This document shows positions 17,487-25,805 of a DNA stretch of 64,000 nucleotides, piece after piece. Each line of letters starts with the position of its first letter. Positions within the stretch are counted from its first letter, which is position 1. Source of the stretch: Tidjanibacter sp. Lineage in GTDB: Bacteria; Bacteroidota; Bacteroidia; Bacteroidales; Rikenellaceae. The stretch spans positions 1 to 64,000 of the forward strand of contig JAGBFH010000010.1 in assembly GCA_017936605.1 (NCBI GenBank), given 5' to 3'. The position numbers and the translations under genes were made by a program. Below the pieces are notes generated by a model, which made no database searches, was not told the DNA's origin, and worked only from the letters and a program-made list of their open reading frames with translations.

Positions 17487-18413
17487 ATGGTAAGGACTTT
17501 TCTGATGATTACCCTCTCGGCGCTGATGCTCACCTCGTGTGACACCACCGGCGGCACCGAGAATCCCGACGACTCGAAGTATCCCGCACAGGAGGGCTCG
17601 GGCGAAAAGGATGGCTACAAGCTCGTATGGCAGGACCTCTTCGATGGTGAGGCTCTCGACAAGGAGTGCTGGAACATCGAGGTCAATGGCAATGGTGGCG
17701 GCAACGCCGAGTTGCAGTACTACCGCGAGGAGAATGTGGCAATCGAAGAGGAGCCCACAAGCGGCCGCCGCTGCCTCACACTCACCGCTCGCCGCGAGAA
17801 CTTCTCGGGCAAGAGTTTCACCTCGGGCAGGGTGAACTCTATGCACAAAAAATACTTCACCCACGGCAAGGTGGAGGCCTCGGTTATGCTGCCCAAGACC
17901 GCCAACGGCCTCTGGCCCGCCTTCTGGATGATGGGCAACGACTACTCCCAGGTGGGTTGGCCCCGCTGCGGCGAGATAGACATCCTCGAGATGGGCAACG
18001 CTCAGGGTATCGCCACAGGCACACAGGAGACCTTTATGAATGGCGCTTGCCACTGGGGTTTCTATAAGAATGGTGCCTATCCCAACTACGGCAAGCACTC
18101 CAATGCCCCCTACTCCCTGCAGGATGGCGAGTTCCACCTCTACACCATCATTTGGGACGAGAAGATGATTCGTATGTACCTCGACCTGGACAAGTATCCC
18201 GACAACGCCCCCTACTATGAGATGGGCATTGAGGGCACCGATGACGAGTGGGCAACGGGTCTTTACTTCCACCACGACCACTTCATCCTCTTCAACCTCG
18301 CCGTTGGTGGCCACTTCACCGGCATCCTCAACCCCTCGGGCATCACCGCACTGCCCACGGAAGGCGCTCAGGCCAAGATGTATGTGGACTATGTGAAGGT
18401 CTATCAAAAATAG
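17487..18413 (+). CDS. GH16 endo-beta-1,3-glucanase-like lipoprotein
   Basis: The 308-residue product starts at 17487, giving a signal peptide that ends in LMLTSCDTTGG. The GH16 catalytic signature EIDILE is at residues 163-168, with Glu163 as predicted nucleophile, Asp165 as helper and Glu168 as acid/base. The spacing ExDxxE is the beta-bulge form found in laminarinases. GLWPAFWMMG and the C-terminal MYVDYVKVYQ strand also fit. It probably cuts beta-1,3 or mixed-linkage glucan at the cell surface; lichenase activity is the alternative. Confidence 0.92.
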   Translation: MVRTFLMITLSALMLTSCDTTGGTENPDDSKYPAQEGSGEKDGYKLVWQDLFDGEALDKECWNIEVNGNGGGNAELQYYREENVAIEEEPTSGRRCLTLTARRENFSGKSFTSGRVNSMHKKYFTHGKVEASVMLPKTANGLWPAFWMMGNDYSQVGWPRCGEIDILEMGNAQGIATGTQETFMNGACHWGFYKNGAYPNYGKHSNAPYSLQDGEFHLYTIIWDEKMIRMYLDLDKYPDNAPYYEMGIEGTDDEWATGLYFHHDHFILFNLAVGGHFTGILNPSGITALPTEGAQAKMYVDYVKVYQK

Positions 18414-18440
18414 CACATAACGACTAAACGATAATAGGAT

Positions 18441-19778
18441 ATGAAAAGAATTAGCAGATACTTCTTGGTGCTCGTGGCCGCAGTGGCTATGAGTAGTTGC
18501 GATGTCATCGACATCACGGGTGGCCCGGGCCAGGACGACAATCTCGCCGACCTCACTATGGAGTACACCATCCGTCAGGCTCGCAGCCCCAAGCGCGGCA
18601 TCAGCGGCCCTATGCAGCTCGAGAGCGACATCACCCTGCTGGCTCCGGGCGTGTGCTGGCAGTACAACTGGGGCGCGAGTGTGCCTATGGCCCGCATTAT
18701 GCACGAGAACGGTATAGCCTTCTACCCTATGGCTTGGAACAACCACTTTGGTGCTGGCGAGATGAAGGCCTACAAGGAGGCCTATCCCGAGGATGCCAAG
18801 TTCATCCTCGCCTACAATGAGCCCAACCTCACCGACCAGGCCAATATGACCCCCGAGGTGGCCGCCTCCTACTGGCCCGAGCTGAAAGAGTTTGCCCAGC
18901 AGACCGGCTACAAACTCATCTCGCCTGCCGTAAACTACGGCACCCTTTCGGGCTACCACGACCCCATCAAGTGGCTCGACGAGTTCTTCGCACAGCCCGG
19001 TGTGAGCCTCGACGATGTGGACGGCATAGCCATCCACTGCTATATGCCCTCGGGCGAGTCGCTCAAGAGCTTCGTGCGCCTCTTCGACAAATACAACAAA
19101 CCCATCTATATGACCGAGTTCTGCCACGCAGGTAGCGGCATCACCAACGATGTGGCACAGCAGCAGCGCTATATGGCCGATGTGCTCAACTTTATGGAGT
19201 GCGACGACAAGGTGGGCGGATATTCGTGGTTTATGGTACGCGGCTCGGGCGACTGGAAGGCCATCAGCCTGCTGAACACCAACGCCAAAGAGCCCGCACT
19301 GACCGACCTCGGCGCCGAGTATGTCTACTTCTCCAGCTTCGACAAGAACTGCTACTACCCCACCGGTGAGGCCTTCCCCGCCGCTCACTACCGCTCCAAC
19401 AATGCCGAGGCCATAGCCGAGAGCCGCGAGTGGCAGAATACGCCCAAGATTAAGGCTTCGAGCGACGCTACCGGCCCCGTGGTACTTGCCGACTTCTTCG
19501 CCACCTTTATGTGGGTTGAGTATGGCATCGAGGTCGAGGAGGATGGCAACTACGAGCTGCTGGCACGCTACGCCAACCTCGTAGATGGCACCTTCTTCTT
19601 CGAGATTGACGGCCAGAGGGTCGCCACCAAGACCTTCACCACCACCGGCTCGGAGGATAGCTGGAAGACCGACAAGACCGACTCCTTCGCCCTCACCAAA
19701 GGCCGCCACATACTGCGCGTGGGCCTCGAGGGCGGTAGGGCCAACTTCAACTGGTTCTGCCTGAGAAAAGCAAACTAA
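18441..19778 (+). CDS. GH128-like endo-beta-1,3-glucanase with C-terminal carbohydrate-binding region
   Basis: The 445-residue lipoprotein (signal ending in MSSCDVID) has an N-terminal barrel with GVCWQYNWG, FILAYNEPN (predicted acid/base Glu127) and PIYMTEFCHAG (predicted nucleophile Glu226), as in the GH128 / Glyco_hydro_cc family. Residues from about 325 on form a CBM6-like sandwich (YELLARYANL, FFEIDGQRV, GRHILRVGLEGG). GH128 enzymes act on beta-1,3-glucan, and pairing with GH16 and GH3 is the main reason to assign the whole locus to that substrate. Confidence 0.85.
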   Translation: MKRISRYFLVLVAAVAMSSCDVIDITGGPGQDDNLADLTMEYTIRQARSPKRGISGPMQLESDITLLAPGVCWQYNWGASVPMARIMHENGIAFYPMAWNNHFGAGEMKAYKEAYPEDAKFILAYNEPNLTDQANMTPEVAASYWPELKEFAQQTGYKLISPAVNYGTLSGYHDPIKWLDEFFAQPGVSLDDVDGIAIHCYMPSGESLKSFVRLFDKYNKPIYMTEFCHAGSGITNDVAQQQRYMADVLNFMECDDKVGGYSWFMVRGSGDWKAISLLNTNAKEPALTDLGAEYVYFSSFDKNCYYPTGEAFPAAHYRSNNAEAIAESREWQNTPKIKASSDATGPVVLADFFATFMWVEYGIEVEEDGNYELLARYANLVDGTFFFEIDGQRVATKTFTTTGSEDSWKTDKTDSFALTKGRHILRVGLEGGRANFNWFCLRKAN

Positions 19779-19821
19779 TCTACAAAATATCAACTAATTA
19801 ACAACTCAAAAACAACAAACT

Positions 19822-19974
19822 ATGAACAAAAAAATCTACAACTCTCCCGAGCTGAACGAGGTGCAATTGGCCGCGGAGAGGGGCATTGCAGTCAGCGGCG
19901 AGATGCTCTGGTATGAGCAGGGCGGCCAGGGCGACTTCGACTATGTAATCACCGAAGACGACCAGTGGGGTTAG
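19822..19974 (+). CDS. Small 50-residue peptide of a Bacteroidales YxSPE type
   Basis: This is a complete ORF of 50 codons plus stop, beginning MNKKIYNSPELNEVQLAAER and ending in an acidic, Gln/Gly-rich tail with three Trp or Tyr residues and QWG at the C terminus. It has no signal peptide. It starts 43 bases after the GH128 stop and ends 44 bases before the next lipoprotein start, so it is probably part of the same operon. The opening K-K-x-Y-x-x-P-E followed by a GxxxSG turn resembles short uncharacterised peptides encoded beside fimbrillin-like genes in this order. Function unknown. Confidence 0.7.
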   Translation: MNKKIYNSPELNEVQLAAERGIAVSGEMLWYEQGGQGDFDYVITEDDQWG

Positions 19975-20018
19975 CTCACCAAAATCACTGTTAAACTAAA
20001 AAATTGAGAAAAAGACTT

Positions 20019-22484
20019 ATGAAAAAGATTTTTAAGATGATGTTTGCAGTGGTAGCAGGCGTAGCCGCACTCACTGCTTGTACAAACGAGCCCGAGGAGG
20101 GTATAACCCCCTCTCCCGAAACCAAGACTCTTACCGTAGTTGCTCAGATGAGTGATGCCACAAGGGCAATCTTTACTGATGGTGAGGGACTAAAATGGAG
20201 CATTGGCGATGTAATGACCGCCGTGAAAGCCTCTGGCGCTGTTGCCGCACGACCTCTGACTGCCGAGAATATTTCGGATAACTGCGCAACCTTCAGTTTC
20301 AACGACAGCGACATCTCGGGCGACATCTATTTCTCGCTTAACCACAATGGTGATGCCTATAACAAACACGAGTATAGGTTCCAGAACGAGATTACCCAGC
20401 CCGCCGCGGGTGGTATCGACCCCTCGCTCATTAAACTTATGGGCGAGAAGGTTACTCTTGACGGCAGCGAGGAGAGTGTTACCGTTAATATGAACCTCGT
20501 TGGTACTATGATGCGCTACCTCGTATATTCCGGCACTGGTGAGTATGCCGACGAGAAGGTTATCTCGGTGAAACTCGTTGGTAATGAGAATTTCTCTGGT
20601 AATGGTGCAGTTATCGCAGTAAACCACGCAAAAGGCAATCTCTATCTGCAAGAGAATAATGTGGAGAATGTAGGCGAGAATGCTGTTATTTTCTGGGGTT
20701 GCTACAATGACTATATCAATGTAACCCTCAATGTTCCCGCAGCGCTCAACGCCACCAATGCAGAGGGCTGTATTGGCAAGGGTATCTATATGCCCGTTCC
20801 TCCCATCAGCCTGTCGGGTTACAAATATGTAGTTACCACCGAAGCTCACCAGTTCACTTTCGACGCTACGGACAAGGCAGTAACCTTTGCCGAGAATACC
20901 GTTAAGAATGTACTGCTCGATGTTGAGAAAGCATCCTCGGTTGAGGAGTTCAACATTAACGACAAGGGTCTGTTGAGCTACGAGAGTAGCATCAGTGCCA
21001 ACATTGCTCTTGGCGCTGGTGCTGTAGTTTATCAGAATATTGGTTACATCTTTATGAGGACTCAGGATCACGGTGCCACCGGTTGGTTCAAACGCGACAA
21101 GAACGCAGCCAATGAGGTGTACTACGAGGGCATCTCCTTCGACTGTACAGAGGACTGGCTGAGCGTAGGTTACGGTGCTGGTGGCGACAATATCTTTGTA
21201 AACGCAGAGGCCAACACTGCCTCCACCGAGCGTACTGCAACTCTTACTGTCACATTTGAGGATGCAAACGGCTACATAGTTCCCGATGAGTACAAGTCTC
21301 TGACTATTAATTTCACTCAGGCAGCAGCCGGCTCTGCAAAGACTATCACTATTGTGGCAGCCCATACTCCCGGTATGAACGCAGAGAGCAGGGCCTATGA
21401 GCACCACAGAGTAGGTGGATATTATGTACCCGCTGTTGATGGTGTTAAGATGGAGGATACCAATAGTGCAAGTCCCTTCTGGACAGACGAGGAGGTTCAG
21501 AAAGTTTATGGTAGCATCTCATTTGTTTGCCACGATGGTCTTGGTGCAGCTAACCCTGTAGCAGACTGGATTACAGCAGGTTATCCCACCAATGGAGAGG
21601 GTCTTATCAACTCCTCCAACTATGAGGTTTCGATTGATGCAAACACCTCTCCCGTTGAGCGCAAATCGCTTGTTACCATCCACATAACCACCCCCGACGG
21701 CTATGTTTACAATGGCGCGTCGGTTACCAACCTCTTCCTTGCCCAGTTTGAGATTACCCAGGCCGCAGGTGGTCCCGAGATTACCGCTACCTTGAGCGAT
21801 ATTCTAAACGAGGCAATCAGCAAAGATGGTGTCGAGGGTCTGGAGGTTGCAAAATTGAACCTCTTGGCTGACGGTGAGGCTATTGCAGACCTCAACACTT
21901 ACGCTGACATTTACAAGGTTAGCATCAGCGGTGGTGCAACAAATGTTGCTGTAGCTGCAAATGGCGTTATAACTGCTAACTTCCCCGCAAATCATACCGC
22001 CGGCGAGAAGACCTACACCATTACCGTAAAACACGCAAACGGCACAACCCTTGCAACTGCCGACCTCACTCAGGAGGCAGGTGATGGCAGTGTTGTTGAG
22101 CCTACTGATGTTTATACCTACACCATTGGTGGTTGGACACTAAGTGGCAACACCGTTAAGAACTGGTCGTGGGACAAAAATGCACACTCTCTTGATTACT
22201 GGGTTATTGTCATCCAGAATGTAGACAAGAATGGTGTAAGGTACACTGCCGATATGCCCGAGGAGGACAAAAAGGCTCTCGTTTGCCAGATGTTCCAATG
22301 GACCGAGGAGGAGTACAACAACGCATTCGTAGAACTGACCGTATTCTGGGGTGCTGGCGAGACCATCATCAAGCTCACCGCAGTTGAGGAGAATACGACT
22401 GGTGCACAGCGTAAGATGTCCGGCAATATTTACGATGCCGAGGGTGCGCCCGTAGTTACCTATGAGTGGATTCAGAACGCTTAA
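20019..22484 (+). CDS. Fimbrillin/BACON-like surface lipoprotein of the PUL operon
   Basis: The 821-residue product starts at the ATG at 20019 (a TTG five codons upstream is less likely). The signal ends in ALTACTNEPEE. A fimbrillin-like region follows with SDATRAIFTDGEG, then BACON-like modules with VGYGAGGDNIFVNAEAN, VERKSL and FTQAAAG/ITQAAGG strand ends, and a unique C-terminal domain. Its plan mirrors the protein at 5053-7434. Base composition is more AT-rich than the upstream enzymes. It is probably the last gene of the operon, before the terminator at 22506. Confidence 0.78.
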   Translation: MKKIFKMMFAVVAGVAALTACTNEPEEGITPSPETKTLTVVAQMSDATRAIFTDGEGLKWSIGDVMTAVKASGAVAARPLTAENISDNCATFSFNDSDISGDIYFSLNHNGDAYNKHEYRFQNEITQPAAGGIDPSLIKLMGEKVTLDGSEESVTVNMNLVGTMMRYLVYSGTGEYADEKVISVKLVGNENFSGNGAVIAVNHAKGNLYLQENNVENVGENAVIFWGCYNDYINVTLNVPAALNATNAEGCIGKGIYMPVPPISLSGYKYVVTTEAHQFTFDATDKAVTFAENTVKNVLLDVEKASSVEEFNINDKGLLSYESSISANIALGAGAVVYQNIGYIFMRTQDHGATGWFKRDKNAANEVYYEGISFDCTEDWLSVGYGAGGDNIFVNAEANTASTERTATLTVTFEDANGYIVPDEYKSLTINFTQAAAGSAKTITIVAAHTPGMNAESRAYEHHRVGGYYVPAVDGVKMEDTNSASPFWTDEEVQKVYGSISFVCHDGLGAANPVADWITAGYPTNGEGLINSSNYEVSIDANTSPVERKSLVTIHITTPDGYVYNGASVTNLFLAQFEITQAAGGPEITATLSDILNEAISKDGVEGLEVAKLNLLADGEAIADLNTYADIYKVSISGGATNVAVAANGVITANFPANHTAGEKTYTITVKHANGTTLATADLTQEAGDGSVVEPTDVYTYTIGGWTLSGNTVKNWSWDKNAHSLDYWVIVIQNVDKNGVRYTADMPEEDKKALVCQMFQWTEEEYNNAFVELTVFWGAGETIIKLTAVEENTTGAQRKMSGNIYDAEGAPVVTYEWIQNA

Positions 22485-22505
22485 TCGTCTATCCTTCCAA
22501 TTAAA

Positions 22506-22543
22506 GAAAAAGGCTCGGCAATCTGGTTGCCGAGCCTTTTTTT
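22506..22543 (+). terminator. Strong intrinsic terminator closing the PUL
   Basis: AAGGCTCGGCAA pairs perfectly with TTGCCGAGCCTT around a 5-base loop and is followed by seven T. It lies about 20 bases past the stop of the 821-residue lipoprotein gene. Confidence 0.92.
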
Positions 22544-22577
22544 GCACTGGTGGGTGGAGAATCGCCCCTCGCGGCTA

Positions 22578-22606
22578 TTGTTTCTTGCGCAAAATGTGTA
22601 CTTTTG
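22578..22606 (+). promoter_or_regulatory. Promoter of the LysM/DUF4015-type gene
   Basis: TTG at 22578-22580 and TACTTTTG at 22599-22606 are 18 bases apart. The ATG at 22643 follows about 36 bases later. Confidence 0.6.
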
Positions 22607-22642
22607 TGAGTTAAATCACGACAATAAAACAAACTACTCAAT

Positions 22643-24745
22643 ATGAAAAGGCTTTTTACAATGAGCACACTACTGACCTTTGTGGCAACACTTCTCCTTA
22701 CGGCCTGCGCCGAGGAGCACATCCCCGAGACCCGTTACATCGCCTCCAAAAGGCCCACTGCCACCCTCTTTCAGGTGGGTGAGGACAATGTTATGCGCAA
22801 AGCAGGCGAATTTGTGCGCGGTACCGAGGTGACCGTCTATCCCACACAGATAGAGGAGATTGAGGGCCTCCAGTTCGTCAGGACCGTCATCGGCGAGCAG
22901 GAGTACTACACCCTGGCCCACAACCTTGTGGCCGAGCCCCAGGCCGTAGTGGCCGAAGATACCCTCTGGGTGCGCACCCCGCTGAGCATCATCGGCGACC
23001 TCGACAAGTCGACCATCGCAGGCTTTGCAGACAAGAGCACCCCGCTGGCCATTGTCGGCTACGACAAACTGCGTGAGGACGGCACGGTGGAGACCTACCG
23101 CGTAAGGCACGGCGAGATTGAGGGTTGGGCCTACAGCAAATACCTCGTGGACACAGCCGAGGAGGCCGCCCTGCGCTACAAAGCCGAGATTTATGACCCC
23201 ATACACGGTGCCATCAAAAACTCCTTTGGCGGCGGCAAGGCCATAGGTTGCGACTTCTACCCCGTGGAGAAACCCTCCTTCGAGGACAACAAGATGCCCG
23301 AGGCCTGCTACTCGCTCTACCTGAATGCGGGCACCCTGCGCAACATCGAGAAGTACATCGCACTGGCCAAGAAGAGCAAAATCAACACCTTCGTAATCGA
23401 CATCAAGGATAACGAAACCCCCGGTTGGAAGGCCGACGCTATGAAGGAGTACTCGCCCACCAACTACAACCGCGCCCCCAACAACGAGAACCTCTACCGC
23501 AACGCCGTAAAGCGTCTGCACGAAGAGGGATACTATGTTGTGGGCCGTATCACCTGCTTCAAGGATAGTTACTTCGTGAAGGACAACCCCAAGTGTGCCA
23601 TCACCGAGAAGGCCACAGGTCAGCCCTTCCGTCACAACAAGGCCTTCTGGCCCAGCGCCTATGACCGCCGCGTGTGGGAGTTCAATGTGGCTCTTGCCAA
23701 GGAGTCGGTCGTAAAGCTCGGCTTCGATGAGATTAACTTCGACTATGTGCGCTTCCCCGATAGGATGAACAGCGTGGAGAGCGTTGTGGACTACCACAAC
23801 CGCTACGGCGAGAGCAAGGTGCAGGCCATCCAGCGCTTTGTGCAGTACGCCTGTGACGAGATTCACAAGGTGGGTGCCTATGTGTCGATTGATGTCTTCG
23901 GCGAGGCCGCCAACCCAGGCTACACCACCGCCTATGGTCAGTATTGGCCCGCCATCAGCAATGTGGCCGATGTGATTAGCGGTATGCCCTACCCCGACCA
24001 CTTCTCAAAGGGATACTACGGTGTGGCAAAGCCCTGGAACAGCCCCTATCAGATTCTCTACCAGTGGGGCCTGAGGGTTATGGACCGCCAGAAGGTGACC
24101 CCCACCCCCGCAGTTGTGCGCACCTGGGTGCAGGCCTACAATGTTATGCGCCACGTGGACCCCAACGGCATCGCCTACAACGCAGCCAATGTGGAGCGAG
24201 AAATCCGCGGTCTTTATGCCGCTGGCCTCACAGGTGGCTACATCACCTGGCATTCGGGCTCCAACCTCGAGAAGTATGGCCGTCAGCTCGGCGCCTTCAA
24301 GAGGGACTATCTGGCCGACTACAAGAATCCCAACTACAAGTTCGACCCCGCACAGCCCATTAGCTATGATGACGAGGAGAGCGAAGAGCCCACAGGAGGC
24401 GAGGTGAAACCCGAGGAGGCCAAACCTGCCGCAACTACCCCCGCCACCGAAGAGCCCAAAGCCGAAGAGCCCAAAGCCGAGGAGGTGAAGTCTGCCGAGA
24501 GCGTCCCCACCACCGAGGAGCCCAAAGTGGAGGAAGCCAAGGCTGAGGAGCCCAAAACTGAGGAGCCCCAGGCCGCAACCGAGGAGCCAAAGGCTGAGGA
24601 GGCTGTCTACCACACCATTGTTGGTGGCGACACCCTCTACGGCATTGCTCGCACCCACGGCACCACCGCGCAGGAGCTCTGCGCTCTTAACAATATGCAG
24701 ATGACCGACACCCTCCGCATTGGCAAAACCATCAGGGTTAAATAG
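22643..24745 (+). CDS. Lipoprotein with SH3-like repeats, DUF4015 glycosidase-like barrel and LysM
   Basis: The 700-residue product has a lipoprotein signal ending in LLLTACAEEH. Two SH3-like segments fill about residues 30-180. A barrel of the DUF4015 putative glycoside hydrolase type follows (NTFVIDIKDNE, VVGRITCFKD, FDEINFDYVRFPD, GYITWHSGSN). A repetitive linker of EEPKAEEPK units spans about residues 575-655 and a LysM domain closes the protein (YHTIVGGDTLYGIARTHGTT). LysM and SH3 parts suggest peptidoglycan attachment, so a role in cell-wall or glycan turnover is likely. Catalysis has not been shown for most of this family. Confidence 0.85.
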   Translation: MKRLFTMSTLLTFVATLLLTACAEEHIPETRYIASKRPTATLFQVGEDNVMRKAGEFVRGTEVTVYPTQIEEIEGLQFVRTVIGEQEYYTLAHNLVAEPQAVVAEDTLWVRTPLSIIGDLDKSTIAGFADKSTPLAIVGYDKLREDGTVETYRVRHGEIEGWAYSKYLVDTAEEAALRYKAEIYDPIHGAIKNSFGGGKAIGCDFYPVEKPSFEDNKMPEACYSLYLNAGTLRNIEKYIALAKKSKINTFVIDIKDNETPGWKADAMKEYSPTNYNRAPNNENLYRNAVKRLHEEGYYVVGRITCFKDSYFVKDNPKCAITEKATGQPFRHNKAFWPSAYDRRVWEFNVALAKESVVKLGFDEINFDYVRFPDRMNSVESVVDYHNRYGESKVQAIQRFVQYACDEIHKVGAYVSIDVFGEAANPGYTTAYGQYWPAISNVADVISGMPYPDHFSKGYYGVAKPWNSPYQILYQWGLRVMDRQKVTPTPAVVRTWVQAYNVMRHVDPNGIAYNAANVEREIRGLYAAGLTGGYITWHSGSNLEKYGRQLGAFKRDYLADYKNPNYKFDPAQPISYDDEESEEPTGGEVKPEEAKPAATTPATEEPKAEEPKAEEVKSAESVPTTEEPKVEEAKAEEPKTEEPQAATEEPKAEEAVYHTIVGGDTLYGIARTHGTTAQELCALNNMQMTDTLRIGKTIRVK

Positions 24746-24768
24746 TCACTCGGACTACACGAAACAAT

Positions 24769-24809
24769 AGTAGTGGCCGGCCAACAATGTCTGTTGGTCG
24801 GCCACTACT
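24769..24809. terminator. Bidirectional terminator between convergent genes
   Basis: An 18-base stem starting AGTAGTGGCC pairs almost perfectly around a 5-base loop and is followed by CTTTTTT on the plus strand. It lies between the LysM gene and the convergent hsp20 gene. Confidence 0.88.
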
Positions 24810-24842
24810 CTTTTTTCTCTCTGTCGGAGAGCGTTGCGGGGG

Positions 24843-25274
24843 CTACTTAATCTCAATCTTGCGGCTCTCGGACTTATGCTCCGCCTCAGGCCTTTTGGGC
24901 AGATGGATGCAGAGGATACCCTTGTCGACGTGGGCCTCGATTTTTGCGCGGTCCACATCGTCGGGCAGCAACATTGTCTGCTGGAACTTCGAGTAGGAGA
25001 ACTCGCGACGCAAATAGTGGCTCTCCTTGTCCTCCTCGTGGTTTTCGCTGTGGTGTTCGAGGCACACCACAAGGTCGTTCTGGTCGTTGAGATGTACCGA
25101 GAAATCCTCCTTGGTCATACCGGGTGCTGCCACCTCCACTTTGTACTCTTTCTTGGTCTCCTTGACATTGATTGCGGGGGTGACACCTGCGCCTTTGTCG
25201 AGCCACTCGGCGGGCAGGAGGTCGCCAAAAAGCGAGGGCATCCATCCTTGATTTCGTCTTACGATTGCTGCCAT
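24843..25274 (-). CDS. Small heat shock protein, Hsp20/alpha-crystallin family
   Basis: The 143-residue product has a short N-terminal arm (SLFGDLLPAEWLD) and an alpha-crystallin domain with VEVAAPGMTKEDFSVHL, YLRREFSYSKFQQTMLLPDDVD and VDKGILCIHLPK. The C terminus has KIEIK, an I-x-I oligomerisation motif. It acts as an ATP-independent chaperone that holds unfolding proteins in the cytoplasm. It is monocistronic, ending at the shared terminator. No CIRCE-type operator was found upstream. Confidence 0.95.
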   Translation of the reverse strand: MAAIVRRNQGWMPSLFGDLLPAEWLDKGAGVTPAINVKETKKEYKVEVAAPGMTKEDFSVHLNDQNDLVVCLEHHSENHEEDKESHYLRREFSYSKFQQTMLLPDDVDRAKIEAHVDKGILCIHLPKRPEAEHKSESRKIEIK

Positions 25275-25404
25275 AAGTTGTTGATTTTGTTGGTGATTAA
25301 TACATTGATAGATTTATGAAACTGTGTGTGCATCTGCACAGCCTCATTGGGAGCAAATTTGGTGCCACCGCCACCACCCTCTTCCAACAATTTTGAATTT
25401 TGCA
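25275..25404. other. Intergenic region between hsp20 and the thi operon
   Basis: A GTGTGTGCATCTGCACAG palindrome lies near 25325, about 50 bases before the hsp20 start. From 25390 the strand is a tandem repeat of TTTTGAAT-like 8-base words, which runs into the thi promoter. No gene is seen. Confidence 0.5.
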
Positions 25405-25435
25405 TTTTGAATTTTGAATTTTATATGTATCTTTG
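25405..25435 (+). promoter_or_regulatory. Promoter of the thiamin operon
   Basis: TATCTTTG at 25428-25435 lies 18 bases after a TTTTG at 25405-25409. The -33 element is supplied by the local TTTTGAAT tandem repeat, so changes in repeat number could alter the promoter. The TPP aptamer begins at once downstream. Confidence 0.65.
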
Positions 25436-25436
25436 T

Positions 25437-25557
25437 GGTGCTGTTAGGGGTGCCGAGCCCGAAGAGTGGAGCCAAACAAGGCTCAACAACCAAAGGCCGG
25501 CTGAGATTATACCCTCCGAACCTGATATGTATAATGACAGCGCAGGGAAACGAGCAA
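25437..25557 (+). promoter_or_regulatory. TPP (THI-box) riboswitch
   Basis: The conserved THI-box blocks are present in order: AGGGGTGCC at 25446-25454, GGCTGAGATTATACCCTCCG ending near 25518, GAACCTGAT at 25518-25526, and GACAGCGCAGGGAAACGA at 25536-25553. The spacing allows the usual P2-P5 helices, with an extra stem between GTGCC and GGCTGAGA. It binds thiamin pyrophosphate and should repress the downstream thiM, thiE-tenA, thiL and perhaps thiD genes. The whole set is salvage and phosphorylation, consistent with this control. Confidence 0.95.
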
Positions 25558-25805
25558 CGACTTTAGGTTTTTTGCCCCTTGTGGCACGAAGGCGTAGAGG
25601 TCGTGGAAATAATTAAATGTGTTGCCGTATTCCCAAAGCTACAAGTCAGGGGATGCGGATTTTTTGTGCACAACGGTGGTGCACAACGGTGCACGGCGAG
25701 TTATGGTGGTGCTACCCAACGCATACACTTGAGAGGTATCCGCACACGAGGTTTTCCCCTACAGCCCAGACAAGAGAAACTATTGTCAACTAACACATTT
25801 AACCT
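25558..25805 (+). promoter_or_regulatory. Long structured leader between riboswitch and thiM
   Basis: About 250 bases separate the aptamer from thiM. They contain a 13-base direct repeat (GTGCACAACGGTG at 25666-25678 and 25679-25691). A long-range match joins GGGGATGCGGAT at 25649-25660 to ATCCGC at 25738-25743 and CCCC at 25756-25759. A TTTTTT run follows the first arm. This is longer than a simple expression platform needs. No ORF with coding character was seen. Confidence 0.45.
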
